Origin: Cycloclasticus sp.
GTDB taxonomy: Bacteria > Pseudomonadota > Gammaproteobacteria > Methylococcales > Cycloclasticaceae
NCBI GenBank assembly: GCA_002700385.1
Contig: PADC01000006.1
Span: 496,001-560,000 of the forward strand
Reading direction: 5' to 3'
Length of the DNA: 64,000 nucleotides
In this document: positions 9,579 through 18,157 of the stretch, in pieces
Layout of the letters: each line of letters begins with the position of its first letter
Position numbering within the stretch: position 1 is the first letter of the stretch
The notes under the pieces: model-generated
What the model was told of the DNA's origin: nothing
Databases searched by the model: none
The model's input: only the letters and a program-made list of their open reading frames with translations
Made by a program: the position numbers and the translations under genes

Positions 9579-11522
9579 TTATGACTTATGAGGCCGATTG
9601 GCGATCAGGTCGTCAACCACTGATGGGTCGGCCAAAGTCGATGTATCACCCAGCTCATCAATTAAGTTCTCAGAAATTTTACGCAAAATTCTACGCATAA
9701 TTTTTCCAGAGCGTGTTTTTGGTAGACCAGGCGCCCACTGAATAACATCAGGAGAGGCAATAGGGCCAATCTCTTTACGCACATGATTGATTAACTCCGT
9801 ACGCAACTCATCCGTGGCCTCAACACTGTCCATTAAAGTAACAAATGTATAAATACCTTGCCCTTTAATCTCATGTGGATAACCAATAACAGCGGCTTCA
9901 GCAACTGCTGGATGCAGAACCAGCGCACTTTCAATTTCAGCTGTTCCCATACGGTGGCCAGATACATTAATCACATCATCCACTCGCCCTGTTATCCAAT
10001 AATCGCCATCTTTATCACGACGCGCACCATCACCGGGGAAATAATAACCGGGATAATTAGCAAAATAGGCATCAATATACCGCTGGTGATCACCAAATAA
10101 AGTTCTGAACATACCCGGCCATGGTTTTTTGATCACCAAAATACCTTCTGCTGGATTCCCTGTCACTTCGTTCCCGTCATTATCGACCAAGCCAAATTCC
10201 ACACCAAAGAAAGGTTGCATGGCAGACCCCGGTTTTAAATCGGTTGCACCTGGAAGCGGCGTCATCAAAATGCCCCCTGTTTCAGTTTGCCACCAGGTGT
10301 CAACAATCGGGCAACGACCACCACCTATTGTATTGTAATACCACTCCCAGGCTTCTGGATTGATAGGCTCACCCACACTACCCAGTATTTTCAAACGACT
10401 TAAGTCGCAGGCTTCTACATAAGCATCGCCCTTTGCCATTAATGCGCGAATGGCTGTTGGAGCCGTATAGAAAATATTCACCTTATGCTTTTCACATACT
10501 TTCCAGAAACGGGATGCATCCGGATAAGTCGGCACACCTTCAAACATTAAGGTTTGCGCACCATTCGCCAATGGGCCGTAAACAATATACGAATGCCCTG
10601 TTACCCAGCCCACATCGGCCGTACACCAGTAAATATCACCGTCGTGATAATCAAAAATATATTTATGCGACATCGCAGCATGCAGCAAATAACCGCCTGT
10701 GGTATGCAAAACACCTTTGGGTTTACCCGTCGAACCCGAGGTGTAAAGAATAAACAAAGGGTCTTCTGAGTCCATTTCTTCAGGTGGGCAATCAACCGAG
10801 GCCTTTTCGACCAAATCGTGATACCAGACGTCACGACCTTCCATCCAATCGATTTCCCCCCCGGTTCGCTGAACAACGACAACCGACTTTACCAATGGGC
10901 AGCCCTCCAGGGCTTTGTCCGCATTAGCTTTTAGGGGAACCGCTTTACCGCCACGGACGCTTTCATCCGTCACAATAACAACCGCTGCTTCAGAATCAAC
11001 GATGCGATCTTTTAGCGCATCGGGCGAAAAGCCGCCAAAAACCACCAAGTGAACCGCTCCGATTCGAGCGCAGGCGAGCATAGCAATCGCCGCTTCGGCT
11101 ACCATGGGCATATAAATACAGACACGGTCTCCCTTTTTTACACCTTGCGCCTTTAAACCATTGGCAAAACGACAAACTTCTGCATGTAATTCTTTGTAGG
11201 TATACGTTTTATCGATCTCTGGGTCATCGCTTTCCCAGATAATTGCAGGTTGATCTCCTCGAACATCCAAGTGACGATCCAGGCAGTTAACACTGGCATT
11301 AAGTGCCCCTCCTTCAAACCATTTGACGTTGCCTTTTGGGAAATCGTACTCAACCGTCTTCCCCCAGTCCTTAGACCAGGTTAAAAATTCTCTCGCTTTT
11401 TCATTCCAAAAACCTTCAATATCTTCAATTGAACGTTTATATTCCTTTTCATATAGCGCTTTATTGATGTGAGCACCTGCTGCCACATCAGCGGGCACTT
11501 TATGTACATGAACTTCCGACAT
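9579..11522 (-). CDS. acs: Acetyl-CoA synthetase
   Basis: AMP-forming ligase turning acetate, ATP and CoA into acetyl-CoA. 647 residues, family standard about 650. ATP-binding loop [26 protein letters not shown] and the C-terminal [11 protein letters not shown] with the lysine that is reversibly acetylated in the family. It follows phaB (62-base gap) on the same strand, so both may share a transcript linking acetate activation with polyhydroxybutyrate metabolism. Confidence 0.97.
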   Translation of the reverse strand: MSEVHVHKVPADVAAGAHINKALYEKEYKRSIEDIEGFWNEKAREFLTWSKDWGKTVEYDFPKGNVKWFEGGALNASVNCLDRHLDVRGDQPAIIWESDDPEIDKTYTYKELHAEVCRFANGLKAQGVKKGDRVCIYMPMVAEAAIAMLACARIGAVHLVVFGGFSPDALKDRIVDSEAAVVIVTDESVRGGKAVPLKANADKALEGCPLVKSVVVVQRTGGEIDWMEGRDVWYHDLVEKASVDCPPEEMDSEDPLFILYTSGSTGKPKGVLHTTGGYLLHAAMSHKYIFDYHDGDIYWCTADVGWVTGHSYIVYGPLANGAQTLMFEGVPTYPDASRFWKVCEKHKVNIFYTAPTAIRALMAKGDAYVEACDLSRLKILGSVGEPINPEAWEWYYNTIGGGRCPIVDTWWQTETGGILMTPLPGATDLKPGSAMQPFFGVEFGLVDNDGNEVTGNPAEGILVIKKPWPGMFRTLFGDHQRYIDAYFANYPGYYFPGDGARRDKDGDYWITGRVDDVINVSGHRMGTAEIESALVLHPAVAEAAVIGYPHEIKGQGIYTFVTLMDSVEATDELRTELINHVRKEIGPIASPDVIQWAPGLPKTRSGKIMRRILRKISENLIDELGDTSTLADPSVVDDLIANRPHKS

Positions 11523-11584
11523 TTCTTCTCCTATACTTTCATTAATTATAAAAAAGGTCGTCCCAAAAAAACCTCACTCCGGCA

Positions 11585-12322
11585 TTAGTGCATGAATAAA
11601 CCGCCATTCATACTCAAATCAGACCCTGTTGTATAAGCTGCTAGTTCACTGGCCAAAAATGAGACGCCATGTGCAATTTCTTCTGGCGTACATAAACGGC
11701 CCATAGGGATACCATTTTCAATTTTTTTTCGCACCTCTTCGGCAATAGCCATCACCATTGGCGTCGCAACGTAACCGGGCGAAATGGTGTTGACTGTCAC
11801 ACCCTTTCGCGCCGTTTCACGAGCTAATGCCTTGGTAAAACCATGCATTCCCGCTTTGGCTGCAGAATAATTCACCTGTCCCACCTGACCCATCTGGCCA
11901 TTCACCGAAGACACATTAATGATACGCCCAAAACCACGCTCGATCATGCCCTCAAAAATTTGACGAGTCATATTGAACACGCTATTCAAATCAGTCTCAA
12001 TCACCTCATTCCAACGTTCAATCGGCATTTTCTTAAACATACCGTCTTTCGTTATGCCCGCATTATTAACTAAAATATCGATAGGACCCACATTATCTTC
12101 TACCCACTTAATAGCCCTACCACAAGCCTCAAAATCCGTCACTGGACAATGAACTATCTCAATATCAAAACCCGCCTCTTTTTGAGCAATTTGCCATGTT
12201 CGCGCTTTCTCTTTGTTATGATAACCCGCAATGACTTTATAACCGTCTTTTACAAAACGCTGACACACTGCTTCACCAATACCACCCGTACCACCGGTCA
12301 CTAATGCAATTCGTTGACTCAT
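11585..12322 (-). CDS. phaB: Acetoacetyl-CoA reductase
   Basis: Short-chain dehydrogenase reducing acetoacetyl-CoA to (R)-3-hydroxybutyryl-CoA with NADPH for polyhydroxybutyrate. About 245 residues from ATG 12322, chosen because GAGGAGA lies just upstream and because the family begins at this point; the frame extends five codons further. TGGTGGIGEAV cofactor loop, NNAG, catalytic Ser in NVSSVNGQ and YSAAK. The GQMGQVGQVNYSAAKAGMHGFTKALA stretch is typical of PhaB and distinguishes it from FabG. No phaC or phaA is in the window. Confidence 0.9.
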   Translation of the reverse strand: MSQRIALVTGGTGGIGEAVCQRFVKDGYKVIAGYHNKEKARTWQIAQKEAGFDIEIVHCPVTDFEACGRAIKWVEDNVGPIDILVNNAGITKDGMFKKMPIERWNEVIETDLNSVFNMTRQIFEGMIERGFGRIINVSSVNGQMGQVGQVNYSAAKAGMHGFTKALARETARKGVTVNTISPGYVATPMVMAIAEEVRKKIENGIPMGRLCTPEEIAHGVSFLASELAAYTTGSDLSMNGGLFMH

Positions 12323-12579
12323 CTTGATTCTCCTCAAAATTTTATAATGTAGGGTCTCAATCCAGTAACTTAAAGCTGCCCTCTTATAGCCACGTTACTT
12401 CATTAATCAAAAAACTAACTTGATACTGCCAAAATAACCTGCCTTTTACAAGTAAAATCATTATCACAAAGCCCCCTTTTCAACAGCTGCCTTGAAGCAG
12501 CAAATAATCGATACTTTTTGAAAAATTTACGATAAACTTGTGCCGATAGCCGCTCGCTTAATTCAATACAAAATGAGAC

Positions 12580-12879
12580 ATGCCCTCTTCAACCGAACAT
12601 AGAAAATTCAGCCGTGCAGAAGCCGAATGTGAGATGACGTATACTCACCCAGGCACTGGAGCAAACGGGACAGCCAACTGTCTCAATTTAAGTGCGGCCG
12701 GCATTCTCTTTACAACGAAACAAAAATTAACCCAAGGCTGCTCCTTGGAAATAACTCTTGTCCCTGCAAACCCCTTAACGCCGCCTTTAAATGCTATTAT
12801 TGAAATTACACGCGTCACCCTCACTGATGACAAGAGCTATGAGGTAGCCGCTAGTATTGAGGGCATAAAGGGTCTTTAA
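12580..12879 (+). CDS. PilZ domain protein
   Basis: 99-residue single-domain PilZ protein, a predicted cyclic-di-GMP binder. It shows the N-terminal RxxxR motif (RKFSR, residues 7-11) and the second motif N-x-S-x-x-G (NLSAAG). The next gene, queD, starts 13 bases downstream. The process it controls cannot be told from the neighbours. The 242 bases between it and phaB hold divergent promoter space with no further feature I can support. Confidence 0.85.
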   Translation: MPSSTEHRKFSRAEAECEMTYTHPGTGANGTANCLNLSAAGILFTTKQKLTQGCSLEITLVPANPLTPPLNAIIEITRVTLTDDKSYEVAASIEGIKGL

Positions 12880-12892
12880 GTTAAGGAAAGAT

Positions 12893-13312
12893 GTGTATCG
12901 AGTCACCAAAAATTTAAGCTTTTGCTACGGCCACCGTCTTATGAATCACGCTGGCAAGTGTCGCCATTTACATGGTCACTCAGCGCGTGTGGCCATTACA
13001 CTTGAGTCAGAAGACCTTAATGAACAAGGCATGGTTTGTGATTTCTCCGACATTAAAACATTTGCTGAGCAATGGATTCAGGAGACCCTTGATCACACCA
13101 TGCTTTTACATCAGGATGACCCTGTTTTACCGATGCTTCAAGAAGCCGGGGAGCGTATTATGGTCGTTGCTGAACACCCGACAGCAGAATTTCTTGCAAA
13201 GCTGATTTATGAGCATGTGGACAGAGGTGGGTTTCCCGTTAAAGCGGTGACTGTTTGGGAAAGCGATACATCAAGTGCAACTTATACAGCCTCTGATGCT
13301 ACACACCGTTAG
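12893..13312 (+). CDS. queD: 6-carboxytetrahydropterin synthase / 6-pyruvoyl tetrahydropterin synthase family
   Basis: 139 residues. Zinc ligands are visible in CYGHRLMNHAGKCRHLHGHS, with the catalytic cysteine inside the CRHLHGH part, and a second conserved His in LDHTML. QueD makes 6-carboxytetrahydropterin from dihydroneopterin triphosphate for queuosine; some homologues act in other pterin pathways, so the exact product is inferred. Start is GTG, preceded by AAGGAAAG. Overlaps the next gene by 17 bases. Confidence 0.87.
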   Translation: MYRVTKNLSFCYGHRLMNHAGKCRHLHGHSARVAITLESEDLNEQGMVCDFSDIKTFAEQWIQETLDHTMLLHQDDPVLPMLQEAGERIMVVAEHPTAEFLAKLIYEHVDRGGFPVKAVTVWESDTSSATYTASDATHR

Positions 13313-13715
13313 ACCGGTCAATAAATCCTTTTGCCTTCAAATGCTTTGTGAAGAAAATTACGCAAAGTTATTACGATTAATACCAAAAATCAATCAAGGC
13401 GAGTTTCATAGCCCTTTCATCCACACCCAAGTATTGTCTTCAGGGCCTTTCACCTACACTGTGAATTTTAATCAAGCGCATACGGAACAAAACGCCTCAG
13501 CCACTTGTTTTAAATGCCGAATTTATCTGGATACTAAATCGGTAGAAGTCATCCACTTACGTGAAAACGGAACACCCAGCGAACATCGAAGCTCATCGCC
13601 TAAAGACATCTTAAATAACAAATGGACTTTAAATTATTTTTTTGAAAAATGGCTGGTATTTTTACTCACTTCCCGGCGCCTCACCCACAAAACTCAGCCT
13701 TCTATGAAAGCTTAG
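13296..13715 (+). CDS. DUF1249 family protein (YqiB-like)
   Basis: 139 residues. The segment LCEENYAKLLRLIPKI and the spacing of the following conserved stretches match DUF1249, whose E. coli member is YqiB; function unknown. ATG 13296 is inside the 3' end of queD, giving a 17-base overlap and probable translational coupling. An in-frame ATG seven codons earlier is less likely. The C-terminus (about the last 25 residues) is basic and diverges from YqiB. It ends 7 bases before the stop of the convergent symporter gene, with no terminator hairpin visible between them. Confidence 0.75.
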   Translation: MLHTVRPVNKSFCLQMLCEENYAKLLRLIPKINQGEFHSPFIHTQVLSSGPFTYTVNFNQAHTEQNASATCFKCRIYLDTKSVEVIHLRENGTPSEHRSSSPKDILNNKWTLNYFFEKWLVFLLTSRRLTHKTQPSMKA

Positions 13716-13722
13716 TTACGCC

Positions 13723-15048
13723 TCAAGGCTTTCTGCTTAACTTAAAAACAATCGGGCTGAGCAGCAACAAGGCGATCAAGTTAGGTATAGCCATCAGACC
13801 ATTTAAGACATCTGCTAATAACCATAATAAATTTAAATCCATCACTGCGCCTACAGGGATCGCTAAGACCCACATCATTCGATACCAAGGAATAACAGCC
13901 ACGCCCAAAATATATTCAGCACATCGCTCACCGTAATAACTCCAACCCAGCAAGGTTGTTAGTGCAAAAATTGCTAAACCAAAACTAACAACATACCCTC
14001 CATAACCAGGCAAACCCACCCGAAAAGCATATGCAGACAGTGACGCACCCGTTTCTCCGCTCGTCCAGCTGCCCGTTAAAATAATCACTAACGCTGTCAT
14101 TGTGCAAATAACCATCGTGTCTATAAAGGTGCCTAACATAGCAATTTTGCCTTGTTGTACAGGGTTATTTGTTTTTGCTGCAGCATGAGCAATAGGGGCT
14201 GTCCCAAGGCCCGCTTCATTAGAGAAAACTCCACGAGCGACACCAAAGCGAATTGCCGCCATGACGCCTGCTCCTGCAAATCCTCCAGTTGCTGCCGTAC
14301 CAGTAAAAGCATCACTAACAATCAATTGGAGAGCCAAAGGAACAGCGTCAATCTCTTGGAGGATAATAAAACCAGCGCCCAGTACATAAGCAATTGCCAT
14401 AAAAGGGACTAATTTAGCAGCGACAAAACCAATACGTTTAATTCCACCGACTAACACCGCATAAACCACAACAGCCATCACGGTGCCAGTTTGCCAGGTA
14501 GCAATTCCCAACGTACTATTCAAGGCATCAGCAACGGAATTAGCCTGAATCGTATTCCCAATCCCAAAAGCAGCAATACCACCAAAGATAGAAAATAACA
14601 GACCCAGCCATTGCCAGCGTTGACCCAATCCGTTTTTAATATAATACATCGGGCCACCGACATAGGCGCCACGCTCATCTACTTCGCGGTATTTAACTGC
14701 TAGAACGGCTTCAGCATATTTGGTTGCCATCCCAACTAAAGCAGTTAACCACATCCAAAATATAGCGCCCGGGCCTCCTAAAAAAATAGCGGTCGCAACG
14801 CCAGCAATATTACCGGTGCCTATTGTTGCCGCTAACGAGGTCATCAGGGCGTTAAATGGGCTGATGTCGCCCTTATCTTTACTCCGCCTGCCACGCCAAA
14901 GCAATGAAAAAGCAGCCGGTAATTGACGAATCGGCAGCAGCCTGAGCCCGGCCATTAGATACATCCCTGTTCCCAGCAATAAAGCCAAAATAACAGGTCC
15001 CCAAACAAAATGACTGATTGAGTTAAGCAGTTGTGTTAATGTTTCCAT
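13723..15048 (-). CDS. Sodium:alanine symporter family protein (AGCS)
   Basis: 441 residues with about 10-11 membrane segments. AGCS signatures: ATIGTGNIAGVATA near residue 75, GGPMYYIKNGLG, and FSNEAGLGTAPIAHAAAK in the middle. Imports alanine or glycine with Na+, consistent with the sodium economy suggested by the NQR operon. Single gene, read away from the CDGSH gene. Confidence 0.92.
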   Translation of the reverse strand: METLTQLLNSISHFVWGPVILALLLGTGMYLMAGLRLLPIRQLPAAFSLLWRGRRSKDKGDISPFNALMTSLAATIGTGNIAGVATAIFLGGPGAIFWMWLTALVGMATKYAEAVLAVKYREVDERGAYVGGPMYYIKNGLGQRWQWLGLLFSIFGGIAAFGIGNTIQANSVADALNSTLGIATWQTGTVMAVVVYAVLVGGIKRIGFVAAKLVPFMAIAYVLGAGFIILQEIDAVPLALQLIVSDAFTGTAATGGFAGAGVMAAIRFGVARGVFSNEAGLGTAPIAHAAAKTNNPVQQGKIAMLGTFIDTMVICTMTALVIILTGSWTSGETGASLSAYAFRVGLPGYGGYVVSFGLAIFALTTLLGWSYYGERCAEYILGVAVIPWYRMMWVLAIPVGAVMDLNLLWLLADVLNGLMAIPNLIALLLLSPIVFKLSRKP

Positions 15049-15228
15049 ACGTTTTTATAGTGTTAAAGATGACGTGTTACCGTAATCTTTTTTAGGAAAA
15101 AAAACCATTCGATAACGTTGAACCTCATTATTACAGTTTAAATCATCGGCAGGCGGGTTTTATAAAACTATCATTGCCTTTCATTAATAACGTTCAACTT
15201 TACTTTAACTTTTTTAAAGGCATTCATT

Positions 15229-15456
15229 ATGTACTCCCTTAAATCACCCTACTCTGTCAGCGTAAAAAAAGATGAAGAAATGTATATTTGCCAATGTGGA
15301 AAAACTCAAAACGCGCCGCATTGTGACGGCAACCACAAACGAGTTGAAAACGCCCGCCCGCTGATCTACAAAGCTGAAAAAGATGACGTGCTGTTTATCT
15401 GTGGCTGCGGCCAATCTGCTGATAAGCCGTGGTGCGATGGCAGCCATAATCGATAA
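15229..15456 (+). CDS. Double CDGSH iron-sulfur protein
   Basis: 75 residues carrying two CDGSH-type [2Fe-2S] motifs: CQCGKTQNAPHCDGNH (CDGNH variant) and CGCGQSADKPWCDGSH. Each supplies three Cys and one His. Bacterial double-CDGSH proteins are small soluble redox or cluster-transfer proteins of uncertain role. The following gene starts 25 bases downstream. Confidence 0.9.
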   Translation: MYSLKSPYSVSVKKDEEMYICQCGKTQNAPHCDGNHKRVENARPLIYKAEKDDVLFICGCGQSADKPWCDGSHNR

Positions 15457-15481
15457 AATCAATTGCATTAAATTAAAGGCT

Positions 15482-15991
15482 ATGGATATTCTGGACACTT
15501 TTTTTAATTCTGACGAACTGACAGACGACGCCATGTATTTTGATGAAATGCACGGCTTTTTAACCAGTCTCGTTGTGCAACCCGGCAATCTCACTCAAGA
15601 ACAAATTCTGAATGAAATTCTGGCAGATAATGCAGCCCCTTCTTCTGTCAAAAAAGCCATTATCGAATTACAAAAAAATATTGAACAGGCTTTGTTGCTG
15701 GGCGATTTTCCTGCGCTGACCAAAAACGAACAGACGTCTGATGAAGAGTTTCTGACCCTCTGGTCCTGTGGGTTTATGCAAGGTGTCTTTGCACAAGAGA
15801 ATGCGTGGTTTAAATCTCATCCAGAAGACGTAGCGGAGCTCACCTTGCCGATTCTCAGCTGTTCTGAATTATTGGATGATGAACTGGACGCTATCAGCCA
15901 AAACGAAGAGTTACTCGATGAAATGGCCGAAAAAATCCCCGATTGTGTGATCGATTTATATTTATTATTTAACAGCCCAGACAGTGCTTAA
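15482..15991 (+). CDS. UPF0149 family protein (YecA/YgfB-like)
   Basis: 169 residues from ATG 15482. The frame stays open upstream into the CDGSH gene, but MDILDTFF fits the family start. MYFDEMHGFLTSLVV near residue 17 and WSCGFMQGVF are family signatures. It lacks the C-terminal zinc-binding SEC-C tail that some YecA proteins carry. Function unknown. Next gene begins 9 bases after its stop. Confidence 0.8.
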   Translation: MDILDTFFNSDELTDDAMYFDEMHGFLTSLVVQPGNLTQEQILNEILADNAAPSSVKKAIIELQKNIEQALLLGDFPALTKNEQTSDEEFLTLWSCGFMQGVFAQENAWFKSHPEDVAELTLPILSCSELLDDELDAISQNEELLDEMAEKIPDCVIDLYLLFNSPDSA

Positions 15992-16000
15992 TTCTATATT

Positions 16001-16942
16001 TTGGCAAACACACTGTTACTGAAAAATACACTCGTAAAAGACCTGGCCTGGGCCATTACCAGCCCACCCATTATTCAGGGGCAAAAACACCTCATCAATT
16101 GGACTAAAACGAGCGATTGGACACAAGCCTATGAGAATTTCAAACCACAACTAAAAGCGCTTGACCAAGACCCCAGCAAGCTGACTCAGCTGTTAAACAA
16201 ACAAAACGACTATCGGTTGGGTCATTACTTTGAAACCTTGCTCCGTTATTGGTTTGAGCATAATGATCGCTACCAACTCCTCATCCAAAATCTGCAAATA
16301 CGGGATGCCGGCAAGACCCTTGGTGAATTTGACTTTATTGTAAAAGACGCTGTTAGCGGCAACGTCCAACACTGGGAAGTTGCTTGTAAGTTTTATCTGG
16401 GCATAAAAAATACTCCGCAACATTTATGTTGGGTTGGTCCCATGCTAAAAGACCGGTTAGACATTAAATATAAGTCGATGCAAACGCGGCAGAGTAAACT
16501 CTCTGCTCATCCGATAGCCAAACAGCAACTTCAACAGCTGAATATTTCCATTGATGAGCATGTTTGCCTAATGAAAGGCCGATTGTTTCACCCCATCGAC
16601 ACTTCAAGTTCAACACTCCCTCAGTTAATTGCAAACACGCATCAGCGAGGACAATGGGTTCGAGCAAATCACTTTTTAGAAAACTTCAAATCATCAGCTT
16701 TTCAGTGGCAACCTTTAACTAAAAATCAATGGTTGGCCTCTCAACCCTATAACGCAAATGAAACGTATTATCGCGCCGAAGATATTCTTCAGTACTTTTT
16801 AGATAAGACACCTTCAGGCCCCTTGTGTTTATCAGGTTTTTTGCCAGGCCAATCAACACCGCATGAAGTCAAGCGTATCTTTTTAGTCGGAAAAGACTGG
16901 GCGAACACTTTCAATTTCAACGATAATACAGTATTGACCTAA
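16001..16942 (+). CDS. DUF1853 family protein
   Basis: 313 residues starting with TTG; a GTG or ATG alternative is not near. Recognised from RDLAWAITSPPII-like opening (DLAWAITSPPII), RLGHYFETLLRYWF and the GEFDFIV...HWEVACKFYLG block. The latter looks like a PD-(D/E)xK nuclease core (E-x-D followed by E-V-x-x-K), which I infer but cannot confirm. Sits in a four-gene plus-strand run with tight spacing. Biological role unknown. Confidence 0.75.
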   Translation: MANTLLLKNTLVKDLAWAITSPPIIQGQKHLINWTKTSDWTQAYENFKPQLKALDQDPSKLTQLLNKQNDYRLGHYFETLLRYWFEHNDRYQLLIQNLQIRDAGKTLGEFDFIVKDAVSGNVQHWEVACKFYLGIKNTPQHLCWVGPMLKDRLDIKYKSMQTRQSKLSAHPIAKQQLQQLNISIDEHVCLMKGRLFHPIDTSSSTLPQLIANTHQRGQWVRANHFLENFKSSAFQWQPLTKNQWLASQPYNANETYYRAEDILQYFLDKTPSGPLCLSGFLPGQSTPHEVKRIFLVGKDWANTFNFNDNTVLT

Positions 16943-16958
16943 ACCAACACGCTAAAGA

Positions 16959-18155
16959 ATGTCTTTAAAAAACGACGTAGATCAACCCATAGAAAACGTG
17001 ACTATTAACGGCTGTGACATCACCCTGCTCGGTACTGCTCACGTTTCCAAAACAAGTGAAGAGGCCGTAAAATCGCTCATTACCTCCAACGATTACGATG
17101 CCGTCGCGGTTGAACTTTGCCCGAGTCGCTACAACGCCTTGATTGACCCTAGCAGCTTAGCTCAATTGGACTTATTCAATGTCATTAAAACGGGTAAAGC
17201 CTCTATGGTAACAGCCAGTTTAGCTCTGGGTGCGTTTCAACAGAAAATGGCTGATGAAATGGGTATTGAGCCCGGTGCAGAGATGAAAATGGCTGCAGAA
17301 TTAGCAAAACAATCGCAAACGCCCGTTTTACTCATTGACCGTGAGGTGGGGATCACGTTAAAGCGAGTTTATCGAAATGTGCCATGGTGGAAACGCATGG
17401 AACTTTTTTCTGGTTTGCTCGGCAGCGTGATGTTCTCAGAAAAAGTGAGTGAAGAGGACATTGAAAAACTCAAAGAAGGTGATGTTTTAGAGGCTACTTT
17501 TTCTCAATTTGCCGAATCATCGAGTGAGATTTACACCCCTCTGGTTAATGAGCGAGATCAATACATGGCGCATCGTTTATTTAACGAAGCAAACTCGGGG
17601 CAATATAAGACCCTTCTTGCTGTCATTGGCGCAGGTCATTTAAAAGGCATTAAAGGCTATCTTGAATCTCAACTCAACGATATAAAAAGCCTTGAAGAAT
17701 TGGATTCTATTCCTGCCCCTAGTCGTTGGCCTAAACTGATTCCATGGTTTATTGTTGCGTTGGTTTTCATTGGATTTAGCATTGGTTTTAACCGAGCGCC
17801 AGAATTAGGCTGGCAATTAGTCATCGAATGGGTGGTCATTAATGGTGGATTATCTGCACTTGGCGCTTTACTGGCCAACGCACACCCACTCACCATCATC
17901 ACCGCATTTATAGCCGCCCCTTTAACATCCCTTAATCCAACCGTTGGTGCGGGCATGGTAACAGCGGCAACCGAAGCGTGGATCAGAAAACCTCGCGTAG
18001 GTGATTTTTCAACACTAAAGTCGGATACGGTTAACCTTGGAGGATGGTGGAAAAATAGAGTCTCTCGCACCTTATTGGTCTTCCTATTCAGCACCCTTGG
18101 GTCCGCGGCAGGCACCTACATTGCCGGGTTTAGAATTTTTGAGCAGTTAACCTGA
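16959..18155 (+). CDS. TraB/PrgY family membrane protein
   Basis: 398 residues. The N-terminal domain (about 1-235) carries TLLGTAHVSKTS, VAVELCPSRYNAL and AVIGAGHLKGI, the conserved GxxH and glutamate positions of the TraB/PrgY/GumN superfamily, members of which are thought to be metalloproteases. The C-terminal 150 residues form about four membrane segments. Substrate unknown; the enterococcal members limit peptide pheromone, but nothing here implies that. Converges on plsB with only two bases between stops. Confidence 0.87.
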   Translation: MSLKNDVDQPIENVTINGCDITLLGTAHVSKTSEEAVKSLITSNDYDAVAVELCPSRYNALIDPSSLAQLDLFNVIKTGKASMVTASLALGAFQQKMADEMGIEPGAEMKMAAELAKQSQTPVLLIDREVGITLKRVYRNVPWWKRMELFSGLLGSVMFSEKVSEEDIEKLKEGDVLEATFSQFAESSSEIYTPLVNERDQYMAHRLFNEANSGQYKTLLAVIGAGHLKGIKGYLESQLNDIKSLEELDSIPAPSRWPKLIPWFIVALVFIGFSIGFNRAPELGWQLVIEWVVINGGLSALGALLANAHPLTIITAFIAAPLTSLNPTVGAGMVTAATEAWIRKPRVGDFSTLKSDTVNLGGWWKNRVSRTLLVFLFSTLGSAAGTYIAGFRIFEQLT

Positions 18156-18157
18156 CT

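Noticed and set aside
17669-18115. 148-codon minus-strand frame inside the TraB-family gene
   Set aside because: Lies wholly within a well-supported gene in the opposite frame and its translation shows no family features.
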